DNA from: an uncultured Ruminococcus sp. | GTDB taxonomy: Bacteria > Bacillota > Clostridia > Oscillospirales > Ruminococcaceae | DNA: 41,346 bases | Assembly (NCBI GenBank): GCA_900539095.1 | Contig: UQAR01000010.1 | Span: 1-41,346 of the forward strand | Reading direction: 5' to 3' | Shown: piece by piece, positions 1 through 7,851 of the stretch | Layout of the letters: the number at the start of each line of letters is the position of its first letter | Position numbering within the stretch: the first letter of the stretch is position 1 | The notes under the pieces: generated by a model | Database searches by the model: none | What the model was told of the DNA's origin: nothing | The model's input: only the letters and a program-made list of their open reading frames with translations | Program-made: the position numbers and the translations under genes

Positions 1-82
1 GGTCATAGGTTCTTCTGAGCTCGATAGGAAGAACGATTCTTCCAAGCTCGTCAACTTTTCTTACAATTCCTGTAGATTTCAT
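1..82 (-). CDS. AbrB/SpoVT-family transition-state regulator, 5' part only (truncated by window edge)
   Basis: The first 27 codons are visible and encode a swapped-hairpin AbrB DNA-binding N-terminus, with the family-typical run VRKVDELGRIVLPIELRR. Members of this family (AbrB, Abh, SpoVT) are small dimeric or tetrameric DNA-binding proteins that control transition-state and sporulation genes. The ATG at 80-82 is preceded by an AAAGGGG ribosome binding site 9 nt upstream, and a consensus sigma-A promoter lies at 155-183. The rest of the gene is outside the window, so AbrB cannot be told from SpoVT-like paralogues. It is divergent from the spmA-spmB genes. Confidence 0.9.
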   Translation of the reverse strand, partial: MKSTGIVRKVDELGRIVLPIELRRTYD

Positions 83-154
83 AAAATCAATCCCCTTTAA
101 ATTAATTTGAAATACTTTTTGTATTTCATTTAACATAAATCTTATGATAAACAT

Positions 155-183
155 ATTATAACAAACATAATTACATTTGTCAA
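155..183 (-). promoter_or_regulatory. Sigma-A promoter of the AbrB-like gene
   Basis: The minus strand shows a perfect TTGACA (178-183), a 17-nt spacer and a perfect TATAAT (155-160). Transcription would start near 148, giving a leader of about 65 nt before the ATG at 82. Confidence 0.85.
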
Positions 184-259
184 GCAGTATCACCAAAATT
201 TCACACTTATTGTCAAAGTTTTTTATATATTAACTCGATATGAATACTAATCGAAAGGA

Positions 260-859
260 GTGCTAATTATATTAGGCGTAATAATTGTTATGTTGTCGGT
301 TTCAGCCTTGATATGCGGTTTTTTCACAAATGACATGACATCGATATCAGCCGCATCTATGGAAAGCTGCACAAAGGCAGTGGAGCTAGTTTTATATCTC
401 TGCGGCTCGATGTGCCTTTGGGGCGGACTCATGAAGATATGTGAAAGATCTGGCATCACAGCCGCCATTGCCCGTATGCTCTCCACTGTCACAAAACTGC
501 TTTTCAAAGAGGCTGTCCACTGCCCTGCTGTGATGAACGCCGTTACGATGAACCTCACCGCCAATCTCCTTGGTCTTGGCAACGCAGCGACCCCATCAGG
601 TATCGCCGCAGTTAAAGCCATGCAGCAGCTGCCGCCTGCCGCAAGAAAGAAGTGCATTTCCATGCTCGTGGTGCTCAACACCGCATCGATACAACTTATC
701 CCTTCCACCATTGCGGCAATGCGGCTTGAGCACGGTGCAGCGTCACCATTTGACGTGACGCCGAGCATACTTTTTTCATCGCTTGTGTCCGTCACCGCAG
801 GCTGCCTGACAGTATATGCACTCAATCTGAGAAAGGATAAACGCCATGAATTTCAGTGA
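260..859 (+). CDS. spmA: Spore maturation protein A (SpmA-like, nucleoside-recognition/Gate domain membrane protein)
   Basis: About 199 residues, close to the usual SpmA size. Several hydrophobic segments (about 1-22, 40-60, 85-110, 130-150, 170-190) and the Gate-domain pattern NLTANLLGLGNAATPSG near residues 98-114 support the call. In Bacillus SpmA and SpmB act together in the developing spore and affect core dehydration. The gene overlaps spmB by 14 nt, so the two are translationally coupled. The start is odd. The GTG at 260 shares its G with the Shine-Dalgarno AAAGGAG (254-260), and no ATG lies at normal spacing. ATT at 266 (5 nt spacing) or ATA at 269 (8 nt) would fit that site better, and the first ATG is at 290. 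The N-terminus is therefore uncertain by a few residues. Confidence 0.85.
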   Translation: MLIILGVIIVMLSVSALICGFFTNDMTSISAASMESCTKAVELVLYLCGSMCLWGGLMKICERSGITAAIARMLSTVTKLLFKEAVHCPAVMNAVTMNLTANLLGLGNAATPSGIAAVKAMQQLPPAARKKCISMLVVLNTASIQLIPSTIAAMRLEHGAASPFDVTPSILFSSLVSVTAGCLTVYALNLRKDKRHEFQ

Positions 860-1364
860 CCTTTTTGCACCGCTGCTGATCGTTTTCATACTCTGCTGGG
901 GGCTTATAAAAAAGGTGGATATCGTGAATGTTTTCTGCGAGGGTGCGGCAGAAAACCTGAAAGTCGCCGTGGGACTTGTGCCAATGCTCATACTTCTTAT
1001 GACGGCGGTGGGAATGTTCACATCATCAGGTGCAGCCGATATTATCGCAAAGCTGCTCAGACCCGTGACAACTTTTCTTGGCTTTCCTGAAGAGTGCATA
1101 CCCCTTGCCATAGTCCGACCTATTTCAGGCAGCGGTGCACTTGCCTGCCTTGAAACCATACTTTCAAACGTTTCCCCCGACAGCTACAGCGGACGTGTGG
1201 CAAGCGTTTTGATGGGCTCGACGGAAACCACATTCTACACCATTGCAGTTTATTTTTCAGCCATAAAGCAAAAAGCTTACCCCTCGGTATTTGCGGCGGC
1301 GTGCCTTTCCGACGCCATGGGATTTGTATTCTCTGCACTGGCTGTAAGGCTGTTTTTCTCATAA
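846..1364 (+). CDS. spmB: Spore maturation protein B (SpmB-like membrane protein)
   Basis: This 172-residue, strongly hydrophobic Gate-domain protein matches SpmB in length and carries the conserved region VRPISGSGALACLE near residues 97-110. It starts at ATG 846 inside the end of spmA, with AAAGGA about 7 nt upstream, so it is translated in tandem with SpmA. The pair is a marker of endospore-forming ancestry. No terminator is visible before hcp, which starts 65 nt downstream, so read-through is possible. Confidence 0.88.
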   Translation: MNFSDLFAPLLIVFILCWGLIKKVDIVNVFCEGAAENLKVAVGLVPMLILLMTAVGMFTSSGAADIIAKLLRPVTTFLGFPEECIPLAIVRPISGSGALACLETILSNVSPDSYSGRVASVLMGSTETTFYTIAVYFSAIKQKAYPSVFAAACLSDAMGFVFSALAVRLFFS

Positions 1365-1429
1365 AACGCAGGAATAAATTTCACATATTGGTACATAATA
1401 GACCTATCAAATATACGGAGGTCTTACCA

Positions 1430-2992
1430 ATGAAAGATATGTTTTGTTTCCAGTGTCAGCAGACTGCACACAACACAGGCTGTGACGGAAAAGTAGGCGT
1501 ATGCGGCAAAAAAGCCGACACAGCAGTTTATCAAGACGAGCTGATCGGTGCACTTATCGCCCTTGCAAACGCCGCAGAAAATGGCTCGTCAACTGAAAAA
1601 ACAGATATGCTCATACTCAAAGGGCTTTTTACGACTATCACGAACGTGAACTTCAATAATGTCACCATAAAACAGCTCACAGAGGAGATACACATTGAGC
1701 GAAACCGCATCAACTCTCAGAAGTTTGATGACTACGACATGAAAAAACTGTGGAACGACCATGAGGATATACGCTCGCTGAAATCACTTATCCTCTTCGG
1801 AATAAAGGGTATGGCGGCGTATGCTTATCACGCACAGGCACTTGGCAAAACTGACAGCGAGGTGACAAGCTTTTTCTACAAGGCTCTGCGTGCCCTAGGC
1901 AGTGAGAACGACCCTGAAAAGCTGTTGGGACTGGTGCTTGAAACAGGCAATGTGAACCTGAAATGTATGGCACTTCTCGATGCCGCAAACACTGACGCAT
2001 ATGGCGACCCTGTCCCTACAGAAGTTCCACTGACTATCGAAAAAGGGCCTTTTATCGTCGTAAGCGGTCATGACCTGCACGATATGAAACTTCTCCTTGA
2101 GCAGACCAAAGACAAGGGCGTGAACATCTACACTCACAGTGAAATGCTCCCTGCCCATGGTTATCCAAAGCTCAAAGCCTATCCGCAGCTAAAGGGCAAT
2201 TTCGGCACAGGCTGGCAAAATCAGCAGTCAGAATTTCACAATATCCCTGCACCGATACTTTTCACAACAAACTGCATAATGCCTGTCCGTCAAAGCTACT
2301 GCGACAGAGTTTTCACCACCTCTATCGTGTCATATCCTGAGCTTGTGCACATTGGCGATGACAAGGATTTCACGCCTGTTATAGAAAAAGCCATTGAGTG
2401 CGGCGGCTATGATGAGGACAGGGAAATGACAGGCATGAACGGCGGTCACACTGTAACGACAGGCTTTGCACACAACGCAGTGCTGTCAAATGCCGAAAAG
2501 ATAATAAGCCTTGTGAAAGAGGGCAAGATAAAGCACTTCTTCCTCATAGGCGGCTGTGACGGTGCGTCACCGAGCAGAAGTTACTATTCCGACTTCGCAA
2601 GGCTCACGCCGCCTGACAGCCTTATCCTCACCCTTGCCTGCGGAAAATACCGCATAAACGATATGGATCTTGGCACTATCGACGGCATACCAAGGATACT
2701 TGACTGCGGACAGTGCAATGACGCATACTCCTCCATAAAGATAGCCCTTGCACTTGCCGAGGCGTTCGACTGCGGCGTGAACGATCTGCCATTGACACTT
2801 GTGCTTTCATGGTATGAGCAAAAGGCGGTGTGCATACTGCTCACCCTGCTTTCATTGGGCATAAAGAACATCTACCTTGGACCGACCCTCCCTGCATTCG
2901 TTTCAAAGGGCGTGCTTGACGTTTTGGTTGATAAGTTCCAGCTTACTCCTATCAGCACCCCTGAAGAAGATATAAAGAAAATACTTGGCTGA
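1430..2992 (+). CDS. hcp: Hydroxylamine reductase / hybrid-cluster protein (Hcp)
   Basis: A 520-residue cytoplasmic iron-sulfur enzyme. The N-terminal cysteines are C6-x2-C9-x8-C18-x5-C24, which is the Fe-S ligand pattern of Hcp from strict anaerobes. Downstream cysteine regions that ligate the hybrid 4Fe-2O-2S cluster include TTNCIMP, IGGCDGA, LACGKY and DCGQCNDA. The family reduces hydroxylamine to ammonia in vitro and NO to N2O in vivo, so a role in nitrosative stress is likely. The ATG at 1430 is chosen because GGAGG lies 8 nt upstream (1417-1421) and the protein then begins at the cluster-binding motif; the frame is open further upstream but has no ribosome binding site. A strong terminator follows. 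No clear promoter was found in the 65-nt gap after spmB. Confidence 0.95.
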   Translation: MKDMFCFQCQQTAHNTGCDGKVGVCGKKADTAVYQDELIGALIALANAAENGSSTEKTDMLILKGLFTTITNVNFNNVTIKQLTEEIHIERNRINSQKFDDYDMKKLWNDHEDIRSLKSLILFGIKGMAAYAYHAQALGKTDSEVTSFFYKALRALGSENDPEKLLGLVLETGNVNLKCMALLDAANTDAYGDPVPTEVPLTIEKGPFIVVSGHDLHDMKLLLEQTKDKGVNIYTHSEMLPAHGYPKLKAYPQLKGNFGTGWQNQQSEFHNIPAPILFTTNCIMPVRQSYCDRVFTTSIVSYPELVHIGDDKDFTPVIEKAIECGGYDEDREMTGMNGGHTVTTGFAHNAVLSNAEKIISLVKEGKIKHFFLIGGCDGASPSRSYYSDFARLTPPDSLILTLACGKYRINDMDLGTIDGIPRILDCGQCNDAYSSIKIALALAEAFDCGVNDLPLTLVLSWYEQKAVCILLTLLSLGIKNIYLGPTLPAFVSKGVLDVLVDKFQLTPISTPEEDIKKILG

Positions 2993-3001
2993 TAATCCGC
3001 A

Positions 3002-3036
3002 AACGCAGGAGCGTGGTAATACGTTCCTGCGTTTTT
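3002..3036 (+). terminator. Rho-independent terminator after hcp
   Basis: A 13-bp stem (3002-3014 pairing with 3021-3033, one G-T pair) closes a 6-nt loop. A short T run follows the stem. Confidence 0.85.
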
Positions 3037-3061
3037 GTCGTAAAAAATCCGCTGCATTTTC

Positions 3062-3090
3062 TTGTAAAGGCGAGCAGAATATGATATAAT
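3062..3090 (+). promoter_or_regulatory. Sigma-A promoter of the DUF2130-YitT genes
   Basis: TTGTAA at 3062-3067 and TATAAT at 3085-3090 are separated by 17 nt. The CGGAGG ribosome binding site at 3108-3113 follows, with the ATG at 3122. Confidence 0.75.
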
Positions 3091-3121
3091 TATTATATAC
3101 AAATGATCGGAGGTACATAAA

Positions 3122-4591
3122 ATGTCTGAAATAAAATGTCCCCACTGTGGAGAAGTTTTCAAGGTAGATGAGCAGGGCTATGCGGCTATCGTGGCTCAGG
3201 TAAAAACGGCTGAGTTTGACAAAGAGCTTGACAAGCGTGTGGCTGACGAAAAGGACAAGGCGTTAAAGCTTGCACAGCTGGACTTTGACAGCAGATACAC
3301 AAAAGCTGTCAATGACAAGGATATGGAGATACAAAAGCTGAAAGCGGCTGCGGCTAACGGCGAGAGCGAAAAGACACTTGCTGTCACAAAGGCTCAGGAA
3401 AGCACAAGAGCCGAATATGAAAAAATGCTTGAGCAGCTAAAGGAGCAGATAAGTCAAAACGAAAAGCTTATTGCACAGCTTACCGCTCAGACAAAATCTA
3501 TGAACACCGAAAAAGAGCTTGCCATATCAATGGCTGTGGAAAAAGCAAGGTCACAATTCAACAGCGAAAAAGACAAACTAAGGCAGGAGATATCCCAGCG
3601 TGATATGCAGATACAGCAGCTGAACTCCGAGCACACTCTGCAAATGCAGAAGTCAGAAAATGAATACAAAGCCGAGATAACTCGTCTTGAAACGGATATA
3701 AAAAACAAAGATACCGAAAAGGCACTGGAGCTTACGAACGCTTTGTCAAAGGTCGAGAACGAGAAAAACTCAGCTATCGCAGAACTTAGTGCACAGATAA
3801 AAAGCAAAGATGAGGCTATCGCATACTATAAAGACCTCAAAAGTCGCCTTTCCACAAAAATGGTTGGCGAGAGCCTTGAACAGCACTGCATGAACGAGTT
3901 CAACAAGATAAGAGCGACCGCTTTCAGGAACGCTTATTTTGACAAGGATAATGACGCAAGCTCAGGCAGCAAGGGCGACTTTATTTACCGTGAATGTGAC
4001 GAAAACGGCGTGGAGATAATATCCATAATGTTTGAAATGAAAAACGAACAGCAGACCACCTCAACAAAGAAAAAGAACGAGCATTTCTTCAAGGAGCTGG
4101 ACAAGGACAGGCGTGAGAAAAAATGTGAATACGCCGTGCTGGTGTCACTGCTCGAAAGCGACAGCGAACTTTACAACGCAGGCATCACCGACGTTTCATA
4201 CGCCTATGAAAAAATGTATGTTGTCAGACCCCAGTGCTTTATACCGATAATCACTATACTGCGAAACGCCGCCATGAATACCCTCTCATACAAAGAAGAA
4301 CTTGAAAAGGTACGCAACGAGAATATCGACATAACAATGTTCGAGCAGAACATAACCACATTCAAGGAAGGCTTTGCACGAAACTATGACCTGGCAAGCA
4401 GAAAGTTCAATGACGCTATCACCGAGATAGACAAATCTATCACTCATCTTACAAAGATAAAGGAGAACCTTATCTCCTCTGAAAACAATCTGCGTCTTGC
4501 AAACAAAAAAGCTGACGCACTGACTATCAAAAGTCTTACCAAAAACAATCCCACCATGCAGAAAAAATTCGCCGAACTAAAAGGCGAATAG
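3122..4591 (+). CDS. DUF2130 coiled-coil protein with nuclease-like core
   Basis: This 489-residue soluble protein has three visible parts. The N-terminus carries a CPHC pair (C6, C9) like half a zinc ribbon. Residues about 25-245 are charged, heptad-rich and predicted coiled coil. The C-terminal globular part resembles DUF2130 (COG4487). Its core has D286 (in KGDF) and E305-x-K307 (in MFEMKN), the spacing and chemistry of a PD-(D/E)xK nuclease active site; that assignment is inference from the motif. The function of the family is not established. Start ATG has a strong ribosome binding site (CGGAGG). The gene shares an operon with the YitT-type gene 26 nt downstream. Confidence 0.8.
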   Translation: MSEIKCPHCGEVFKVDEQGYAAIVAQVKTAEFDKELDKRVADEKDKALKLAQLDFDSRYTKAVNDKDMEIQKLKAAAANGESEKTLAVTKAQESTRAEYEKMLEQLKEQISQNEKLIAQLTAQTKSMNTEKELAISMAVEKARSQFNSEKDKLRQEISQRDMQIQQLNSEHTLQMQKSENEYKAEITRLETDIKNKDTEKALELTNALSKVENEKNSAIAELSAQIKSKDEAIAYYKDLKSRLSTKMVGESLEQHCMNEFNKIRATAFRNAYFDKDNDASSGSKGDFIYRECDENGVEIISIMFEMKNEQQTTSTKKKNEHFFKELDKDRREKKCEYAVLVSLLESDSELYNAGITDVSYAYEKMYVVRPQCFIPIITILRNAAMNTLSYKEELEKVRNENIDITMFEQNITTFKEGFARNYDLASRKFNDAITEIDKSITHLTKIKENLISSENNLRLANKKADALTIKSLTKNNPTMQKKFAELKGE

Positions 4592-4617
4592 ACCCTTAGA
4601 AAGGAGTGGCAAAAGCC

Positions 4618-5478
4618 ATGAAAAATGATCTCAGAAAAGATATCTTTACCATTATTGCTGTGACCGCTGCCGCCTTTCTTATGGCACTTAACACAAAGAC
4701 CTTTGTAAACACAGGCGGTCTTTACCCAGGCGGCATGACAGGAATGTCCATTCTTATACAGCGTGCAGTAAAACAGCTTGCAGGCGTAATGCTGCCATTT
4801 AGTATCATAAACATCACCCTGAATATAATACCGGTGTATATCGGTTTTAGATTTATCGGCAAAAAGTTCACGGCGTTTTCCTGCATAATGATACTGTTAA
4901 ACAGCTTTTTCACCGACCTTATACCAAACCATATCGTCACCGAGGATGTTTTGCTCATAAGCATTTTCGGCGGCATGATAAACGGCGTGGCAATAAGCCT
5001 GTGCCTCAACCGTGGAGCGACTTCAGGCGGAACGGATTTCATATCCATTTACCTGTCTGAGAAAAGCAATATGGACACTTTCAACGTGATACTGGGATTC
5101 AATGCCGTTATACTGTGCATCGCAGGCTTTATGTTCGGCTGGGACAAGGCTTTGTATTCGATCATTTTCCAGTATGCCTCCACCACTGTGCTCCATATGC
5201 TCTACAAGAAATTTCAGCAGAGCACACTGCTTATCGTTACAAACAAACCTAAGCAGATAGCAGACGCCATTTATGCCGTGAGCCAGCACGGTGCAACTAT
5301 ACTTGACGGCGAGGGTTCTTATGAGCACTGCGAAAGACAGATAGTCTATTCCGTTGTTTCAGCGGCACAGACCAAAAAGGTCATACACGCTGTAAAAGAG
5401 GCAGACCCTAAAGCATTCGTAAACGAAGTGAAAACACAAAAGCTTTCAGGAAGATTCTATCTGCCGAAAGAAAGCTGA
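4618..5478 (+). CDS. YitT-family integral membrane protein (DUF161 + DUF2179)
   Basis: A 286-residue protein. The N-terminal 190 residues contain about five or six transmembrane segments with the YitT signature region (TGGLYPGGMTGMSILIQ, GATSGGTDF). The C-terminal 80 residues form a soluble DUF2179-type domain (ILDGEGSYE). Paralogues of this family are common in Firmicutes; transport is suspected but the substrate is unknown. The ATG at 4618 is preferred because AAGGAG at 4601-4606 lies 11 nt upstream; the in-frame GTG at 4606 overlaps that site. It follows the DUF2130 gene closely and ends at a strong terminator. Confidence 0.85.
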   Translation: MKNDLRKDIFTIIAVTAAAFLMALNTKTFVNTGGLYPGGMTGMSILIQRAVKQLAGVMLPFSIINITLNIIPVYIGFRFIGKKFTAFSCIMILLNSFFTDLIPNHIVTEDVLLISIFGGMINGVAISLCLNRGATSGGTDFISIYLSEKSNMDTFNVILGFNAVILCIAGFMFGWDKALYSIIFQYASTTVLHMLYKKFQQSTLLIVTNKPKQIADAIYAVSQHGATILDGEGSYEHCERQIVYSVVSAAQTKKVIHAVKEADPKAFVNEVKTQKLSGRFYLPKES

Positions 5479-5481
5479 CAG

Positions 5482-5511
5482 AAAAGCGGGCTGAAAAAGT
5501 CCGCTTTTTTT
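5482..5511 (+). terminator. Rho-independent terminator after the YitT gene
   Basis: An 8-bp GC-rich stem (5485-5492 with 5498-5505) closes a 5-nt loop. It is extended by A-T pairs and followed by a run of Ts. Confidence 0.88.
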
Positions 5512-5544
5512 GATGTCATAAAAGAAAAAAATCTCTCTCAGCCC

Positions 5545-5573
5545 TTGTACTTTGAGAAAAAATATGATATACT
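5545..5573 (+). promoter_or_regulatory. Sigma-A promoter of cdaA-cdaR
   Basis: TTGTAC (5545-5550), a 17-nt spacer and TATACT (5568-5573). The leader before the ATG at 5651 is about 70 nt and AT-rich, with no recognised riboswitch. Confidence 0.72.
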
Positions 5574-5650
5574 ATTAATATATATACAAATAGAAAAGAT
5601 CTTTAGGTTTTTTCATTACATTTACCAAAATTATCGAAAGGGTGTGAACT

Positions 5651-6532
5651 ATGCTTGACAGTATCGCTTATGTTATAAACGCTGTTTGGGGCGTTTTTAC
5701 ATCAATAGGACTTAACGACATTGTCGATATTGCTATCCTCTCCTTTCTGATATTCCACGGCATAAAGCTTATTCGTGAAACAAGGGCACAGCAGCTCACA
5801 AAGGGTATCCTTATACTCATCGGCTGCTACCTGCTGGCAGTGTTCTTCAATTTGCAGACTATCAGATTTCTGCTCAAGACCTGTTTCCAGTGGGGATTCC
5901 TTGCACTTATCATAATGTTCCAGCCTGAGCTCAGGCGTGTGCTTGAAAAAGTGGGAAGGACCAGCCTCGGCGGTTTCAGCTTTTTCAGTTCAAATGATTC
6001 TGACGACAACACTGAGCACTGGAAAAAGGCTATCGACGCTATATGCGACGCCGCCGCAAATCTTTCTTCCACCAAAACAGGTGCACTTATCATCTGCGAA
6101 AGAAAGACAAAGCTTGGCGAACAGATAGCTACAGGAACTATACTCAACTGTATCCCGTCCACCGCAGTATTCGGAAACATATTCTTCCCGAACACTCCCC
6201 TTCATGACGGTGCTGTAATTATCAGAGATGGAATAATACTTGCGGCAGGCTGTTTCCTGCCAAGACCGCAGAAAGACGAGCTTATAAACAAACAGCTTGG
6301 TTCAAGACACCGTGCGGCTATCGGAATGAGCGAGAACTCTGACGCCATAGTCGTGGTCGTATCTGAGGAAACTGGCAACATCTCAGTTGCCGAAAACGGA
6401 GAGCTTACAAGAGGCTATTCAAAGGACTCTCTTAAAAGACTTCTGGACAATCGTCTTTTGCCTGAAAAGGACGCTAATTCCATTAGAGAAAATTCTTTTG
6501 CAGGAAGGGTGATTTCAAAATGGAAAAAGTAA
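5651..6532 (+). CDS. cdaA: Diadenylate cyclase CdaA (c-di-AMP synthase)
   Basis: A 293-residue membrane enzyme that condenses two ATP into cyclic di-AMP. Three transmembrane helices fall at about 21-40, 50-67 and 72-92, followed by a short coiled linker and the DAC domain. The catalytic signatures are intact: D186-G187-A188 in LHDGAVII and R219-H220-R221 in SRHRAAIG. Length is slightly above the Bacillus protein. The ribosome binding site is GAAAGGGTG before the ATG. The stop overlaps the downstream regulator gene by 13 nt. In Firmicutes this pair controls osmolyte and potassium homeostasis and wall physiology through c-di-AMP. glmM, the usual third member of the operon, is absent here. Confidence 0.95.
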   Translation: MLDSIAYVINAVWGVFTSIGLNDIVDIAILSFLIFHGIKLIRETRAQQLTKGILILIGCYLLAVFFNLQTIRFLLKTCFQWGFLALIIMFQPELRRVLEKVGRTSLGGFSFFSSNDSDDNTEHWKKAIDAICDAAANLSSTKTGALIICERKTKLGEQIATGTILNCIPSTAVFGNIFFPNTPLHDGAVIIRDGIILAAGCFLPRPQKDELINKQLGSRHRAAIGMSENSDAIVVVVSEETGNISVAENGELTRGYSKDSLKRLLDNRLLPEKDANSIRENSFAGRVISKWKK

Positions 6533-7794
6533 AAAAGGCTAAAAAAGAGAACCGCCACGGTGCAGACTTCGGTCTGAGGATACTTTCAATAATAATCGCC
6601 GTGATAATATGGTTCGCACTTTCTATCACCCAGTATCCTACAATAAACAAAACTATCACGAACGTGCCTGTTGTGTTCTCTCTTGACGGAACGCAAGCAA
6701 AGGAAAAAGGTCTTTCCGCACTCAACTACAAGGATATCTCCGTTGACGTTGAGATAAAGGGCATGAACTATGAGATAGGCAGCTACACTGCCGCAGACCT
6801 TGTTGCGTCGGTAAATCTTGACGATGTAACAAAAGAGGGCACTTATGACCTTGACATTGAGGTGAAGTCGGCACATTCTGCTGATAAGGTCACGGTAGTA
6901 TCTGTAAATCCTGACACTGTTTCCGTTGAGTTTGACAGGCTCACCACAAAGACAATACCGCTCACTGCCGAGGCTCCGCTCATAAGTGCCGAAGAGGGTT
7001 ATATACTCAAAGAGACCACCACCTCGCCTAGCGAAGTTACGGTAGAAGGTCCAAAGAACGACCTTGACAACATAAGCAAGGCAGTGGCACAGATATCAAA
7101 ATCCAAGAAGATATCTGAGGACACGACCATAAATACTCAGGATATCGTGTTCTATGATGACGATGATAATGTCGTTGACTCGTCGAAGATAGAGATAAAG
7201 GATACAAAATCCGTTGACGTGAACTTTGTTATCTACAAGAAAAAGACCGCAAAGCTCAAAGTGGATATCACAAACTGCACCGACAGCTTTGACGTAAGTT
7301 CACTTCCGCTGAAACTTTCAGAAGAAGAAATATCTGTGGTTTCGCCGAACCTTGACGACGCCGATACCGAAACGCTCACAGTGGGTTCAATAAACCTTTC
7401 TGAAGTAAACCTCGCAAAGGTGTTCAGTTTTAAGATACCTCTCAATGCAGGCGAAATAAACATGAACGGCGACGAGGACGTTCGAGTATCCTTTGACGCC
7501 ACGGGCTACACATCAAAAGAGTTCACCATAACCTCAGACCACATACTCACCACCGGCAAGCCGTCAGGCAAGACCACGGAAGTGGAGACCAAAAAGCTTA
7601 CCAATGTCAAAGTCTACGGTCCGGAAGATGTTATCAGTAAACTCCAAGACAGTGACCTGTATGCTCAGGTAAATCTCAGCGATATCATCGATTCAGGCTC
7701 TTATGCCCGTGAGGCGATGATCTACTCGCCGACATACAATAATGTTTGGGGATTTGGCAAGAACGAGATACAGGTAGTTGTTTCAGATCAATAA
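6520..7794 (+). CDS. cdaR: CdaR/YbbR-domain regulator of CdaA
   Basis: A 424-residue protein with one N-terminal transmembrane helix (about residues 19-38). The extracytoplasmic part consists of about four YbbR-type beta-rich repeats of 80-90 residues; units beginning with VPVVFSLDG, IPLTAEAPL, AKLKVDITN and KEFTITSD can be seen. CdaR binds and modulates CdaA across the membrane in other Firmicutes. The ATG at 6520 lies inside the end of cdaA, with GGAAGGGTG upstream, so the two proteins are made in coupled amounts. A terminator follows immediately. Confidence 0.92.
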   Translation: MEKVKKAKKENRHGADFGLRILSIIIAVIIWFALSITQYPTINKTITNVPVVFSLDGTQAKEKGLSALNYKDISVDVEIKGMNYEIGSYTAADLVASVNLDDVTKEGTYDLDIEVKSAHSADKVTVVSVNPDTVSVEFDRLTTKTIPLTAEAPLISAEEGYILKETTTSPSEVTVEGPKNDLDNISKAVAQISKSKKISEDTTINTQDIVFYDDDDNVVDSSKIEIKDTKSVDVNFVIYKKKTAKLKVDITNCTDSFDVSSLPLKLSEEEISVVSPNLDDADTETLTVGSINLSEVNLAKVFSFKIPLNAGEINMNGDEDVRVSFDATGYTSKEFTITSDHILTTGKPSGKTTEVETKKLTNVKVYGPEDVISKLQDSDLYAQVNLSDIIDSGSYAREAMIYSPTYNNVWGFGKNEIQVVVSDQ

Positions 7795-7799
7795 ATTTT

Positions 7800-7829
7800 A
7801 TCGGGACGAATAAAATCGTCCCGATTTTT
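7800..7829 (+). terminator. Rho-independent terminator after cdaR
   Basis: A perfect 10-bp stem (7800-7809 with 7816-7825), a 6-nt A-rich loop and a T run. The downstream oxidoreductase gene begins only 22 nt later and has no obvious promoter of its own, so partial read-through is likely. Confidence 0.9.
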
Positions 7830-7851
7830 CGGTAATTTTGCAGGAGGATAT

